DNA of 64,000 nt from Zeimonas arvi. GTDB taxonomy: Bacteria; Pseudomonadota; Gammaproteobacteria; Burkholderiales; Burkholderiaceae_E. A model generated the notes under the pieces. The model did no database searches and was not told the origin of the DNA. It saw only the letters and a program-made list of their open reading frames with translations. How positions within the stretch are numbered: the first letter of the stretch is position 1; each line of letters begins with the position of its first letter. Shown piece by piece: positions 1 through 10,703 of this stretch. Where the stretch lies: contig NZ_VDUY01000001.1 of NCBI RefSeq assembly GCF_008039575.1, forward strand, positions 744,001-808,000. The letters run 5' to 3'. Made by a program: the position numbers and the translations under genes.

Positions 1-1061
1 ATCGACAGCCGCGACGCGATCAGGTCGAAGTCGATGCCGGTGGCCTCGGCCGCGGGCAGCTTCAGCAGCGGCCGGTCGTCGGGCTGCCGCAGCTCCACGC
101 CGCCCAGCGATCCGCTGCCGCGCACCGTGACCGCCGCCGGCGCCGACTCGGGCGCCCGGAAGCCCAGGGTGAGCTCGCTGGCCAGCTCGGCGGACACCAG
201 CTTCACCGGCAGCGGTTCGGGCAGATGCGGCAGCAGCCGGGTCAGGTCGAAGGACTGGAGCGAGACCTGCAGCTCGCCGGTGGGTTCTGCCGCGAACGGC
301 AGCATCCGGCCGCGGGCGCGGATCGGCGCACCATCGAGCGTGGCCTCGAAGCCCGGCTCGACCTCGATCGCCTGGTCCACCGGCAGGCTCGACGCGAAAG
401 GTACGCGCAGGCCGATGTCGGTCACCGCGTGGCGGGCATCGAGCTTGCGATCGTCCAGGCCCACGCTGCCACCGGAGAGCTCGATGTTCGCCACCGAAAA
501 GCGGAAAGGCCCGGCGTCTTCCTGCGGCGCCTCGGGCCCGCGGGCGCCGAGCCGCTCGACGATGTCGGCGCCGTCGTAGACACCCTCGGCATCGCGCGCC
601 ACGAACACCGCGGGCTCGGCGAGCTTCAGGCGCTCCAGCACCGGCGCGAGGCGCCGGAGCGAACGCCAGGACAGGTCGGCCTCCAGCAAGGCCAGCCGGG
701 CATGACTGCGGGCCGGGCCGCCGGCGCTGCCGTCGCTCTGCTCGCCCACCGTCAGCCCGTGCAGGCGGAAGACCAGCGCATAGGGCTCGATCTCGATTCG
801 TTCGACGCTGGCTGGCCGCCCGGTCAGCTCGGCCAGCTGGCTGGCGATGGCGTCGCGCAGCAGGCCCGGCGCGACGAAGCGCAGCACGATGCCCCAGAGC
901 GCGACGAGCGCCACGACGATCGCCAGCGCCCTGAACCAGCGGCTGCGCAGCCAGCCGCGGCGAGCGGGCGCTGCCGGAGGCTCGGCCGAGGAGGCCCCTT
1001 CGCCGACGGGCGACGCCGGCGCGGCGGCCGGCCCGGGCTTGCCGTCAGGCGGTGCCGCCAA
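1..1061 (-). CDS. DUF748 / AsmA-like envelope protein, N-terminal part (runs off the left edge)
   Basis: Read on the minus strand, an open frame enters from tldD and continues past base 1 without a stop. After about 40 Pro/Ala-rich residues there is one membrane segment (WFRALAIVVALVALWGIVLR), then a periplasmic region with the look of DUF748/AsmA-like proteins (GLLRDAIASQLAELTGRPAS, then PYALVFRLHGLTVGEQ). Such proteins are anchored in the inner membrane with a long beta-rich periplasmic body and are linked to outer-membrane lipid homeostasis; that role is inferred. I place the start at TTG 1061-1059, preceded by AGGGG seven bases upstream and overlapping the end of tldD by 17 nt. No ATG lies upstream of the membrane segment in this frame. 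The family assignment is by recall. Confidence 0.72.
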   Translation of the reverse strand, partial: MAAPPDGKPGPAAAPASPVGEGASSAEPPAAPARRGWLRSRWFRALAIVVALVALWGIVLRFVAPGLLRDAIASQLAELTGRPASVERIEIEPYALVFRLHGLTVGEQSDGSAGGPARSHARLALLEADLSWRSLRRLAPVLERLKLAEPAVFVARDAEGVYDGADIVERLGARGPEAPQEDAGPFRFSVANIELSGGSVGLDDRKLDARHAVTDIGLRVPFASSLPVDQAIEVEPGFEATLDGAPIRARGRMLPFAAEPTGELQVSLQSFDLTRLLPHLPEPLPVKLVSAELASELTLGFRAPESAPAAVTVRGSGSLGGVELRQPDDRPLLKLPAAEATGIDFDLIASRLS

Positions 1062-2514
1062 CGGTGAGCCCCTCGATCCGCAGCGTGGGCTGGCCCACGC
1101 CGACCGGCACGCTCTGGCCGTCCTTCCCGCAGACGCCCACGCCCGGATCCATGCTCATGTCGTTGCCGATCATGGTGACGCGGGTCAGCGCATCCGGACC
1201 GTTGCCGATGATGGTGGCGCCCTTGACGGGGTACTGCAGCTTGCCGTTCTCGACCCACCAGGCCTCGGAGGCCGAGAACACGAACTTGCCGTTGGTGATG
1301 TCGACCTGGCCGCCGCCGAAGTTCACCGCGTAGAGCCCGCGGTCGATCGACGCGACGATCTCGGCCGGATCGCGGTCGCCGTTGAGCATCAGCGTGTTGG
1401 TCATGCGCGGCATCGGCAGGTGCGCGAAGGACTCGCGCCGGCCGTTGCCGGTGGCCGGCACCTTCATCAGCCGGGCGTTCAGCGAATCCTGCATGTAGCC
1501 GCGCAGGATGCCGTCCTCGATCAGCACGTTGCGCTGCGTGGCGTTGCCTTCGTCGTCGATGTTCAGCGAGCCGCGCCGATCGGGAATGGTGCCGTCGTCG
1601 ACCACGGTGACGCCCCGGGCTGCCACCCGCTCGCCGATGCGGCCCGAGAACACCGAGGAGCCTTTGCGATTGAAGTCGCCCTCGAGGCCGTGGCCCACCG
1701 CCTCGTGCAGCAGGATGCCGGGCCAACCCGGGCCGAGCACCACGGTCATCGTGCCGGCCGGCGCCGGGCGCGACTCCAGGTTGGTCAGCGCCGCGTGCAC
1801 CGCGTCGTCCACGTAGCGCGCGATGACGGCGTCGTCGAAGTAGGACAGGTCGAAGCGCCCGCCGCCGCCGCCGTGGCCCTGCTCGCGGCGGCCGCCCTGC
1901 TCGGCGATCACCGTGACGGACAGCCGCACCAGCGGCCGCACGTCGGCAGCGATCAGGCCGTCGGATCGAGCCACCAGCACGACGTCGTACTCGGCGGCCA
2001 ACCCGGCCATGACCTGGGTGATGCGCGGGTCGCGCGCGCGCGCGAGCTTCTCCACGCGGCCAAGCATCTCGACCTTCATCGCGGCCTCGTAGCTGGCGAT
2101 GGGGTCGTCGGCCGGGTAGAGCATGCGCCCGCGGGCCGGGTTCAGCGTGGCGGCCACCTTGAGGCGACCGGCGCCGCTGCGCGCGATCGTGCGGGTGGCG
2201 CGTGCCGCCGAGAGCAGCGCGGGCCCGGTGATGTCGTCGGAGTAGGCGAAGGCGGTCTTGTCGCCCGACACGGCGCGGACACCGACGCCGCGGTCGATCG
2301 AGAAGCTGCCCGACTTGACGATGCCTTCCTCGAGGCTCCAGCCCTCGTTGCGGGTGAACTGGAAGTAGAGATCGGCGTAGTCGACCCGGTGCCGGAAGAT
2401 CTCGGCCAGCGCGCCGGTCAGGTGGCCCTCGTCGAGTCCGGCCGGCTCGAGCAGCAACCGGCGGGCGATCGCCAGATGTTCGATGGAGGTGTCGATCGGT
2501 TTCATGGCCTTCAT
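1045..2514 (-). CDS. tldD: TldD, metalloprotease subunit (TldD/PmbA family)
   Basis: About 489 residues, close to the 481 of E. coli TldD. With TldE/PmbA the protein forms a cytosolic zinc protease that cuts unfolded peptides, processes microcin precursors and degrades CcdA. The N-terminal region contains YADLYFQFTRNEGWSLEEG and DRGVGVRAVSGDKTAFAYSD, typical of TldD. Further on, GWPGILLHEAVGHGLEGD carries the HExxxH metal site. I start at ATG 2514; a second in-frame ATG at 2505 is equally possible. The stop overlaps the downstream DUF748 start. pmbA is not in this window. Confidence 0.93.
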   Translation of the reverse strand: MKAMKPIDTSIEHLAIARRLLLEPAGLDEGHLTGALAEIFRHRVDYADLYFQFTRNEGWSLEEGIVKSGSFSIDRGVGVRAVSGDKTAFAYSDDITGPALLSAARATRTIARSGAGRLKVAATLNPARGRMLYPADDPIASYEAAMKVEMLGRVEKLARARDPRITQVMAGLAAEYDVVLVARSDGLIAADVRPLVRLSVTVIAEQGGRREQGHGGGGGRFDLSYFDDAVIARYVDDAVHAALTNLESRPAPAGTMTVVLGPGWPGILLHEAVGHGLEGDFNRKGSSVFSGRIGERVAARGVTVVDDGTIPDRRGSLNIDDEGNATQRNVLIEDGILRGYMQDSLNARLMKVPATGNGRRESFAHLPMPRMTNTLMLNGDRDPAEIVASIDRGLYAVNFGGGQVDITNGKFVFSASEAWWVENGKLQYPVKGATIIGNGPDALTRVTMIGNDMSMDPGVGVCGKDGQSVPVGVGQPTLRIEGLTVGGTA

Positions 2515-2591
2515 CCTACCCGAGCGGCCGGACGACGGCAGGCATGGCACCACCGCCCGGGCGGGCTCGGCGGCTCACGGCTTCCCGTGGC

Positions 2592-3452
<861 letters not shown>

Positions 3453-3492
3453 CGCCTTGCTTCCTGTCCTGGAGTGCGGGGAACCGCGTCGC

Positions 3493-6400
3493 TCAATTGC
3501 CGGGCGGCGGCGCCTCGACCTGCGGCCGCGACTTCGTCGTGACCACCGGGTCCGCCCAGGAACCCTTCACCTCGTACTGCCAGGCGAAGATGTCCTTGAG
3601 CGGCTCGCGCAGCAGCCACTGCGCGAGAAAGGTCCCCAGCCCGATCGCCGGGTTGGCCAGCGCCGCGTAGGCCAGCGACGCGAGGCCGGCGTTGAGCTCG
3701 GGCCGCACCTCGACGACCAGGTCCTGGGTCTCGGCGGACAGGTCCGCCTGCCCGGTGATCTTCACCTGGGCGGTCACGCCCTTCATCGTGAAGTCGTCGG
3801 TCTGCGCGACCCCTTTCGAAACCTTCGCGCTGCCCGCAACCTCGTCGAAGGCGAAGCCCTCGGCGAACAGGTCGCGGAAGTCGAAGGCGAGCCGCCGCCT
3901 GAGCGATTGCAGGTTGAGCACCCCGATCAGCTTCGCGATGCCGGGATCGGTCTTCAGGAACTGGCCCTTGCCGAGCTTCAGCGACAACTGGCCGTTAAGC
4001 GAAGGATAGTCGATCGCGAACGGCGAACCGGTCCAGGCGATGCGCCCCGCCAGGCTGCCGGCGCCGGCGCGCATCGTGTCGCGATAGCCGTAGACATCGA
4101 GCAGCCGGCCCGCATCGTCGACGTTGAGCTCGAAATCGAGCGCCATGCCGCGGGGTTCGCCGCCGCGCGGCGAGCGCCAGTCGCCCTGGGCGCGCAGCGT
4201 CGCCGCCTCGTTGGCCACGCTCAGGGTCTCGACCCGCCAGACGGGCGCGGCCGCGCCGCCGGCATTCACCGCACGCAGGGCGAGCCGCCCCAGCCGGCGC
4301 CCGCTGAGCACGAACTCGTCGGCCGCGATGTCCAGCGCGGGCAGCCGCTCCGGCGGACTGTCCAGCAACGATGCGACCTCGTCGCCGCGGGCGCGCGGAA
4401 TCTCTAGCCGGCCGAAGCGGGCGGTCAGCGTGCCGATCTGCTGGCCGGGCAGCGCGGCCCGCCAGGTGAAGAAACCATCCACCTGGCGCGAATGGACGTT
4501 GGCGCGCCAGAAACCGCCGCTGCGGGTCGCCCCGACCACGACCTCGCTCAGATCCTTGCCGGCCAGCCGCAGCTCCTGCGCGACCAGGGACAACTCGCTC
4601 GGCAGCAGCGAGAAGGCCTGCCCGGACTCGGTCGACTCGCCCTCCAGCGCCGGGCCGAGAACCGCAGCCCAGGCGTCGATGTCCACGCGCGGCGCCTGCA
4701 GCCGCACCGCGAATCCGGAGGCCGGCATCAGCGGCTCGGCGGTCAGCGCGAACACGCCGCGGCGCACCTTCATCGAACCCGAGGCCGGGTCGCGCTCGCG
4801 ATCGAACACCAGGCGTACGTCGTCGCGCATCGCGATGCTCAGCGTGTCGCGCCGTGCGCCCGGGCCCTCGCCATTGGCGGCGCGCGCCGGCACGGTCTCG
4901 ATCCGCAGGGGCCAGCGCTCGTCGGCCTGCTTGGCGAAGGGCGCGGGCAGACGCGTCGACAGGCCGGCGAGATCGGACTCGATGACCATGGCCGGCACCT
5001 GGCCGCGCACGTCGATGTCGGCGCGCCAATCGGTCGCGCCGTCCAGCGCGCGGGTCAGCGGGTTGTCGGCCAGCCGGCGGATGCCGTCGGCCGCGGCCCG
5101 CCCGCTCGCGCGCAGGGCCAGGCGGCCCGCCTCGGTCGTCTCGCCGTCGACCCGCACCGCGCCGCCCAGGAAGACCCCGCTCATGCCCCGCAACGCGAGC
5201 GAGTCCTCGGTGAAGGCCAGTGTGCCGGCCACGCGCGAGAACGGAGGGATCGCGGTGTCGAGGACCAGGTCGTTGCCGTCAAACTGCACGCTGCCCGCGA
5301 CCCGGGTGGCCTCGACCTCGTCGAGCGGAATGTCGAGATTGAGCCGGAGCCCGGCCGAGCCCTTCACGTCGATGCCGCGGCTGAAGTCGCCGATCCGGTT
5401 GCGCAGCGGGCTCTCGTCGATGAAGCGAAGCATGTCCTGCGCCGGTCCGTCGCCGCTGCCTTCGATACGCAGCAGCGCCTCGCGATACTCGGCGATCGTG
5501 GCCCGGGTGCGACCCAGCGTCACGCCCCAGATCTGGCCGGACTGCGCGTCGATGTCCATGCCCGCGCCCTCGAAAAGCAGGCGGCCGCGGATCTTCTCGA
5601 TCGCCGGCCAGCCCGGGGCATAGGCCAGCGTGGCGTCGCGCAGTGCCGCCTCGATCCGGAACAGGCCGGTGCCCGGCGTGCGGTACGGGAAGTCGCGCAG
5701 GTCCCCGCGCAGCACGAAGCGCACGTCGTCGGAGCGGCCCGCGCGGATCGCCCGCGACACCCAGTTGCGCACGTCCGCGGAGATCTCGAGCGGCAGGTAG
5801 CGCGCCACCCGGGTCGCGTCGGCGCGGCTCAGGCTGCCGCTCAGGTCGACCACGCCCAGGCCCTTGCCGCCGCTGGTGTAGCGGCCCGAGGTCTCGCCCG
5901 CGGCATCGGCCGCCGCGAAGCGCATCTGCTCGATGTCGACCTCCACGGGAGCCGGCGAGCCGCCCTGCGCCGGCAGCATGCGCCAGGACACGCGCGCGTC
6001 GATGGCCTCGAGCGGGATCGCCGGCTCGGCGAACAGGCCCGGAAAGACCAGCACCGCCGTGCGGCCGGCGGCATTGAGCCGGCCGCCGGCCTCGTTGAAG
6101 CTCACCGAACCCGACAGATTCCTGAACGAAGGCAGCCCCAGTTCGCCCGGCGCGGGAGCCGGGGCCTCGCGCGCGAGGGACAGGCCCTCGAAGCGGGCCT
6201 CGATCGCGTAGCGCAGCGGCGCGCCGCGCCAGGCGAGGTCCAGCCGCTCGACCACGCCGTCGGCGCGGATCGCCGCCAGCCGATCGCGCAGCGCATCGGG
6301 CCCGGGCAGGCGCTGCGCGAGCGCGAGCAGCTTGCCCGCGTCGAAGCGATCGAACGCGAGCTCGCCGCCCTGCAGGCCCGCCTCGGCATCGAAACGAAGC

Positions 6401-7509
6401 GCCTGCATCGCATCCGGCAAGGCCCTGAGCACCAGCCCGTCCTCGACGACCGCCTCCAGCCGGCGCAAGCGCAGCAGCGACTCGCCAGTGCGCTCGCGGC
6501 TCAGCTCGGCCTCGAGATCGAGGCCGGCGATCGGGAGCGGGCCGTCGGCGAGCGCGAGCTCGGCGTCGACCGCGGAGAGCTTGAGCAAGGCGTCGACCGG
6601 GGCGCCCCCCTCGAAGCGGGTCCAGAGGCGGGCCGCGGCCCTGCCTCGGCCGAATTCCACGCTCGGCGGCGGCGCGTCCGTCGTTTCGCCGGCGCGCTGC
6701 TCGCGCACGAGGGCGCCCAGGCGCAAGTCGCGCGCAAGCGCGCTCACGGCAGGCAGTTCCACCTGCGCCACCGCCAGGTGCAACTCGCCCGTCCAGCGGC
6801 GCCACTCTGCGAGCGGCGCGAAGGCCGGGCGATGCAGCTCGATCGCCGCGTCGACGCCGCTGCCCAGGCCCGGGACCTGCGCGACCTTGAGCGACAAGCG
6901 GTGCCGCCGCCCGACGGCGCCCAGCACCAGGTCCGCGCCCGCCAGCTCGAGCACGCGGCCGGAGACCCGATCGATCCACTCCAGGTCGACGCCGCGCAGG
7001 GCGACCAGGCGCTGCGCGAACAGCCAGTCCGCGCCGCCTGCGCCGCTTCCGACCTTCCCGGCGTCGGCCAGGTCGAGCTCGATGCCGCCCACGATGAAGC
7101 GGCCGGGGGCGAGCCGCTCGACGCGCAGCGACGGCGCCTGCACCTCGAGCCGCGCGAAGCGGACCTGCCCGGCCGCCAGGCTGCCGAGCGACAGCGCCGC
7201 GTGGATCCGATCGACCGAGAAGGCCGGCTCGCCGCTGGCGTCGAGCACCGTCACGCCGTCCACGTCGAGGGAAGGCCGCAACCCGTCGAAACCGGCGCGC
7301 ACCGCGCCGATCTTCAAGGGCCTGCCGACCGACTCGGCGAGCACGCGTTCGACCTGCGGCAGCCACAGCGCCGTATTCGGCCAGACCAGGTAGCGCAGCG
7401 CGAGATAGCCGAGCCCGGCCACGAAGTAGGCGATGACCAGCAGCCAGGCCAGCGCGCGAAGCAGCCGGGTGCCGGCCGGTACACGTTCGGACGAGGCGGA
7501 GGAACTCAC
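3493..7509 (-). CDS. yhdP: YhdP-family AsmA-like phospholipid-transport protein
   Basis: A very long inner-membrane-anchored protein of about 1338 residues. A single N-terminal membrane segment (LLRALAWLLVIAYFVAGLGY) is followed by a periplasmic body with repeated DUF3971/AsmA-like beta modules. Near the end are a LAGRIAWTGSPFAIDYPSLNG region and a C-terminal AsmA-like segment (LSAETQDLVVEVRPELNAGL). YhdP homologues help move phospholipids from inner to outer membrane. The frame stays open upstream to ATG 7599 and beyond, but codons between 7599 and 7509 (CTA, AGG, CGT, GGA, TTG) are unlike the rest of the gene. I therefore choose GTG 7509, which places the membrane helix about 15 residues from the start. 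Neither start has a strong ribosome site. It is divergent from glnE. Confidence 0.85.
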   Translation of the reverse strand: MSSSASSERVPAGTRLLRALAWLLVIAYFVAGLGYLALRYLVWPNTALWLPQVERVLAESVGRPLKIGAVRAGFDGLRPSLDVDGVTVLDASGEPAFSVDRIHAALSLGSLAAGQVRFARLEVQAPSLRVERLAPGRFIVGGIELDLADAGKVGSGAGGADWLFAQRLVALRGVDLEWIDRVSGRVLELAGADLVLGAVGRRHRLSLKVAQVPGLGSGVDAAIELHRPAFAPLAEWRRWTGELHLAVAQVELPAVSALARDLRLGALVREQRAGETTDAPPPSVEFGRGRAAARLWTRFEGGAPVDALLKLSAVDAELALADGPLPIAGLDLEAELSRERTGESLLRLRRLEAVVEDGLVLRALPDAMQALRFDAEAGLQGGELAFDRFDAGKLLALAQRLPGPDALRDRLAAIRADGVVERLDLAWRGAPLRYAIEARFEGLSLAREAPAPAPGELGLPSFRNLSGSVSFNEAGGRLNAAGRTAVLVFPGLFAEPAIPLEAIDARVSWRMLPAQGGSPAPVEVDIEQMRFAAADAAGETSGRYTSGGKGLGVVDLSGSLSRADATRVARYLPLEISADVRNWVSRAIRAGRSDDVRFVLRGDLRDFPYRTPGTGLFRIEAALRDATLAYAPGWPAIEKIRGRLLFEGAGMDIDAQSGQIWGVTLGRTRATIAEYREALLRIEGSGDGPAQDMLRFIDESPLRNRIGDFSRGIDVKGSAGLRLNLDIPLDEVEATRVAGSVQFDGNDLVLDTAIPPFSRVAGTLAFTEDSLALRGMSGVFLGGAVRVDGETTEAGRLALRASGRAAADGIRRLADNPLTRALDGATDWRADIDVRGQVPAMVIESDLAGLSTRLPAPFAKQADERWPLRIETVPARAANGEGPGARRDTLSIAMRDDVRLVFDRERDPASGSMKVRRGVFALTAEPLMPASGFAVRLQAPRVDIDAWAAVLGPALEGESTESGQAFSLLPSELSLVAQELRLAGKDLSEVVVGATRSGGFWRANVHSRQVDGFFTWRAALPGQQIGTLTARFGRLEIPRARGDEVASLLDSPPERLPALDIAADEFVLSGRRLGRLALRAVNAGGAAAPVWRVETLSVANEAATLRAQGDWRSPRGGEPRGMALDFELNVDDAGRLLDVYGYRDTMRAGAGSLAGRIAWTGSPFAIDYPSLNGQLSLKLGKGQFLKTDPGIAKLIGVLNLQSLRRRLAFDFRDLFAEGFAFDEVAGSAKVSKGVAQTDDFTMKGVTAQVKITGQADLSAETQDLVVEVRPELNAGLASLAYAALANPAIGLGTFLAQWLLREPLKDIFAWQYEVKGSWADPVVTTKSRPQVEAPPPGN

Positions 7510-7655
7510 GGGGTCGGTCGGTGGCTGCGGCCGGTTTTGCGACAATGGGCGAACGGAACGGCGGTCTCCTCCGGGGACGAGACGCCTGTCCGCTAGCATA
7601 ACCGGCCGGAACCGGCGTCGCCGGCGCCGCCGACACAAGGAAGTTGCGGTCGATC

Positions 7656-10352
7656 ATGCGATTCGAAGCGGAAGGCCTCTCCAGCTACTTCAGGCGCTCG
7701 CTGGTCTCGCTGGGCGCGAGGCTCGGCGAGCGGGCCGCCGCGGACCGCCTCGAGGCCCTGATCGGCGCGCCGCTCGACGCTGCCGCGATCGACCGCCTGC
7801 TGGCCGCCGAGCTGGCCGGCGCGGACTTGCCGATCGAGACCGCCCTGCGCCGGGCGCGGCAGTGGCTGATGCTCGGCCTGATCGAGCGCGACCTGCGCGG
7901 CGCCGCCAGCCTCGACGAGGTCTGCAGCGCGATGACCGCCTTCGCCGGCGTGGCCACCGGTCACGCGATGCGCGACGCGGCGGCCACGCTGCTCGCCCGG
8001 CACGGCCGGCCGCTGGACGGCGAGGGCCGGCCCCAGGACCTGCTCGCGGTCGGCATGGGCAAGGCCGGCGGCAACGAGCTGAACGTGTCCTCCGACCTCG
8101 ACCTGGTCTTCGTCTTTCGCGCCGAGGGCGAGACCGAGGGCGTCGAGGGCGCGGGCCGCATCGCCAACAGCGAGTGGATGCACAGGCTGGCTCGGCGCAC
8201 GATCGCCGCACTCTCCGAGCTCACCGCAGACGGGTTCGTGTTCCGGGTGGACACCCGGTTGCGCCCCAACGGCGATTCGGGCCCGCTGGTCGTTCCCTTC
8301 GGCATGCTCGAGACCTACTTCTACGCGCAGGGCCGCGAGTGGGAGCGCTTCGCCTGGCTCAAGGGCCGGGTGATCGCCGACTCCGGCGTGGCCGGCGCCG
8401 AGGCCCGGGCCGCCGACGAGCAGGCGCTCGAGCGGATCGTCGATCCCTTCGTGTTCCGGCGCTACATGGACTACGAGGCCTTCGCCGCGCTGCGCGACCT
8501 GCACCGGCTGATCCGCCAGGAGGTCGCCAAGCGCGCGGCCCGCGACCCCGAGGCCTCCGACGTCAAGCTGGGCCGCGGCGGGATCCGCGAGATCGAGTTC
8601 ACCGCCCAGCTCTTCCAGGTGGTTCGCGGCGGCCGCGACCCCGGCCTGCGCGACCGCGGCACCCGGGTCACGCTGGCCGCGCTGGCCGAGCGCGGCCTGC
8701 TGCCGGCCGACGAGGCGGCCACGCTGGACCGGGCCTACCGGCTGCTGCGCCGGACCGAGCATGCGCTGCAGTACCGCGACGACGCTCAGACCCACCGTCT
8801 GCCCAGGGACCCGGCGGTGCGCGCCGACGTGGCGGCGATGCTGCGGATGTCGCCCGCCGAGTTCGATGCCGCGATCGCCGAGGCCACCGACTCGGTGGAA
8901 ACCATCTTCGATCGCCTGCTCTCGCCGGCCGCGGGCGCCGCGGAAGAGCCGCCCAGGGAGGGCGCGCCGACCCCCGCCGAGCTCGACCCCGAAGTGGCCC
9001 GCCGCTTCGACTCGCTGCGCGCCAGCCCGCGCTACGCGGCCGCCAAGGCCAGCACCCGCGAGGCCATCGAGCGCTTGCTGACCGACGCGGTGCGCCTGGG
9101 CAGCGGCAACTCGGGGCTGGTCCGCCTGGTGGATCTGCTCGAGTCGGTCTGCCGCCGGCCGGCCTACGTGGCGCTGCTCGCGCAGTTCCCCGAGGCCTTC
9201 GAGCGGGTGCTGCGCATCCTCGACTGGTCGAAGTGGCCGGCCGACTACCTGATGCGCCACCCGGTGGTGCTCGACGAGCTGCTCGACGGCGAGCTGCTCG
9301 AGCCCACCGACTACGACGCCTGGGCGGCCGAGCTCGCGCAGCGGGTCGACGCGGCGCGAATCGACGACCAGCCCGACGTCGAGCGCCAGATGGACATCGT
9401 GCGCGAGGCGCACCACGCCCAGGTGTTCCGGCTGATGGTCCAGGATCTCGAGGGCCGCCTCACCGTGGAAAAGGTGTCCGACCACCTGAGCGAGCTGGCC
9501 GACCGGGTGCTCGACCTGGCGATCGGCATCGTCTGGTCGCAGCTGCGCCACCGCTTCCGCGAGCGGCCGCGCTTCGCCGCGATCGCCTATGGCCGGCTGG
9601 GCGGCAAGGAGCTCGGCTACGCCTCGGACCTGGACCTGGTCTTCCTGTTCGACGACGACGACGAGCGCGCCCCCGAGGCCTACGCGCTGCTCGCCCAGCG
9701 CCTGTCCGGCTGGCTGTCGACGCGCACCGCCGCCGGCCTGCTCTTCGAGATCGACCTGCGGTTGCGGCCCAACGGCGCCGCCGGCCTGCTGGTCTCCACG
9801 CTGCCGGCCTTCGAGGCCTACCAGCGCCACTCGGCCTGGCCCTGGGAGCACCAGGCGCTGACCCGCGCCCGCTTCTGCGCCGGCGATCGCGCGATCGGCG
9901 AGCGCTTCGAGGCCATCCGCCGCGACATGCTCGCCCGGCGCCGCGACCTCGCGAAGCTGCGCGAGGAGGTCGTCGCGATGCGCCGCAAGATGCACGACGG
10001 CCACCCCAACCGCAGCGAGCTCTTCGACCTGAAGCACGATCTCGGCGGCATGGTCGACATCGAGTTCATCGTCCAGTACCTGGTGCTGGCCCACTCGGCC
10101 GACCATCCGCCGCTGCTCGAGAACCGCGGCAACATCGCGCTGCTCGGGATGGCGGCCGGGGCTGGCCTGATCGACGCCGGCCTGGCAGACGCCGTGGCCG
10201 ACGCCTACCGCCGCTACCGCCGGCTGCAGCACAAGCTGCGGCTCGACGACGCCGAGTACGCGCGCATCCCGCCCGACGACGCGAAGGACGAACGCGCCGC
10301 GGTCACTCAGTTGTGGCGCGCGGTGCTGGGCGCCGACCTGCGCCCGGGCTGA
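7656..10352 (+). CDS. glnE: Bifunctional glutamine-synthetase adenylyltransferase/deadenylase
   Basis: An 898-residue protein that adds or removes AMP on glutamine synthetase, giving covalent control of nitrogen assimilation. Both nucleotidyltransferase halves are visible. The deadenylylase half has GMGKAGGNELNVSSDLDLVF at about residues 134-152; the adenylylase half has GRLGGKELGYASDLDLVFLF at about 645-665. Each carries the SDLDLVF metal-binding aspartates. A GGMVDIEFIVQYLVLAHS segment near the C terminus fits the family. I choose ATG 7656, preceded by AAGGAAG; an in-frame TTG at 7644 would abut that site and is less likely. Length matches the usual 900-950 residues. The gene stands alone on the plus strand, divergent from yhdP. 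Confidence 0.95.
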   Translation: MRFEAEGLSSYFRRSLVSLGARLGERAAADRLEALIGAPLDAAAIDRLLAAELAGADLPIETALRRARQWLMLGLIERDLRGAASLDEVCSAMTAFAGVATGHAMRDAAATLLARHGRPLDGEGRPQDLLAVGMGKAGGNELNVSSDLDLVFVFRAEGETEGVEGAGRIANSEWMHRLARRTIAALSELTADGFVFRVDTRLRPNGDSGPLVVPFGMLETYFYAQGREWERFAWLKGRVIADSGVAGAEARAADEQALERIVDPFVFRRYMDYEAFAALRDLHRLIRQEVAKRAARDPEASDVKLGRGGIREIEFTAQLFQVVRGGRDPGLRDRGTRVTLAALAERGLLPADEAATLDRAYRLLRRTEHALQYRDDAQTHRLPRDPAVRADVAAMLRMSPAEFDAAIAEATDSVETIFDRLLSPAAGAAEEPPREGAPTPAELDPEVARRFDSLRASPRYAAAKASTREAIERLLTDAVRLGSGNSGLVRLVDLLESVCRRPAYVALLAQFPEAFERVLRILDWSKWPADYLMRHPVVLDELLDGELLEPTDYDAWAAELAQRVDAARIDDQPDVERQMDIVREAHHAQVFRLMVQDLEGRLTVEKVSDHLSELADRVLDLAIGIVWSQLRHRFRERPRFAAIAYGRLGGKELGYASDLDLVFLFDDDDERAPEAYALLAQRLSGWLSTRTAAGLLFEIDLRLRPNGAAGLLVSTLPAFEAYQRHSAWPWEHQALTRARFCAGDRAIGERFEAIRRDMLARRRDLAKLREEVVAMRRKMHDGHPNRSELFDLKHDLGGMVDIEFIVQYLVLAHSADHPPLLENRGNIALLGMAAGAGLIDAGLADAVADAYRRYRRLQHKLRLDDAEYARIPPDDAKDERAAVTQLWRAVLGADLRPG

Positions 10353-10358
10353 AGGCCC

Positions 10359-10703
10359 CTAGCTCAGCACGAAGAACACCGCCACGCCCGAGACCAGCGC
10401 GGCCAGCGCGTTGCGCGTGGACCGGCTCACCACCGCCACCGCGACCGCCGAGAGCACGCGCGGATCGACGAAGCCGCCCCAGGCGAAGCCGGGCGCGCGC
10501 AGGATCGGCTGCAGGATCTCGGGGGCCAGCAGCGCCACCAGCGCGGCCAGCGGCGCGTAGCGCAGCGCCCGTTCGAGGGTGCCGCGCGGCTGCCAGTCGC
10601 GCGGCAGCACCAGGAAAGTGTTGCGCAGGCCCACGATCACCAGCGCGAGCAGCAGGATCGTGGTCCAGACATCGAAGGCCGGGATCGAGATCGGCGCGGT
10701 CAT
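10359..10703 (-). CDS. azlD: AzlD-family small subunit of branched-chain amino-acid exporter
   Basis: A 114-residue protein with about four hydrophobic helices, fitting AzlD, the small partner of AzlC. It includes FDVWTTILLLALVIVGLRNT, the PLAALVALLAPEIL helix and the C-terminal ALAALVSGVAVFFVLS helix. AzlCD pairs export branched-chain amino acids or their analogues. Start ATG 10703 overlaps the azlC stop by 4 nt (ATGA), a strong sign of translational coupling. The frame extends upstream to 10802, but that part lies inside azlC and is not hydrophobic. It converges with glnE, whose stop is 6 nt away. ilvE, a branched-chain aminotransferase, is encoded 2 kb away. Confidence 0.88.
   Translation of the reverse strand: MTAPISIPAFDVWTTILLLALVIVGLRNTFLVLPRDWQPRGTLERALRYAPLAALVALLAPEILQPILRAPGFAWGGFVDPRVLSAVAVAVVSRSTRNALAALVSGVAVFFVLS

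Noticed and set aside
4492-7596. A plus-strand open frame of 1034 codons opposite yhdP
   Set aside because: It is antisense to a well-supported protein and has the Arg/Gln/Ala/His composition typical of mirror frames in GC-rich DNA. No domain is visible.
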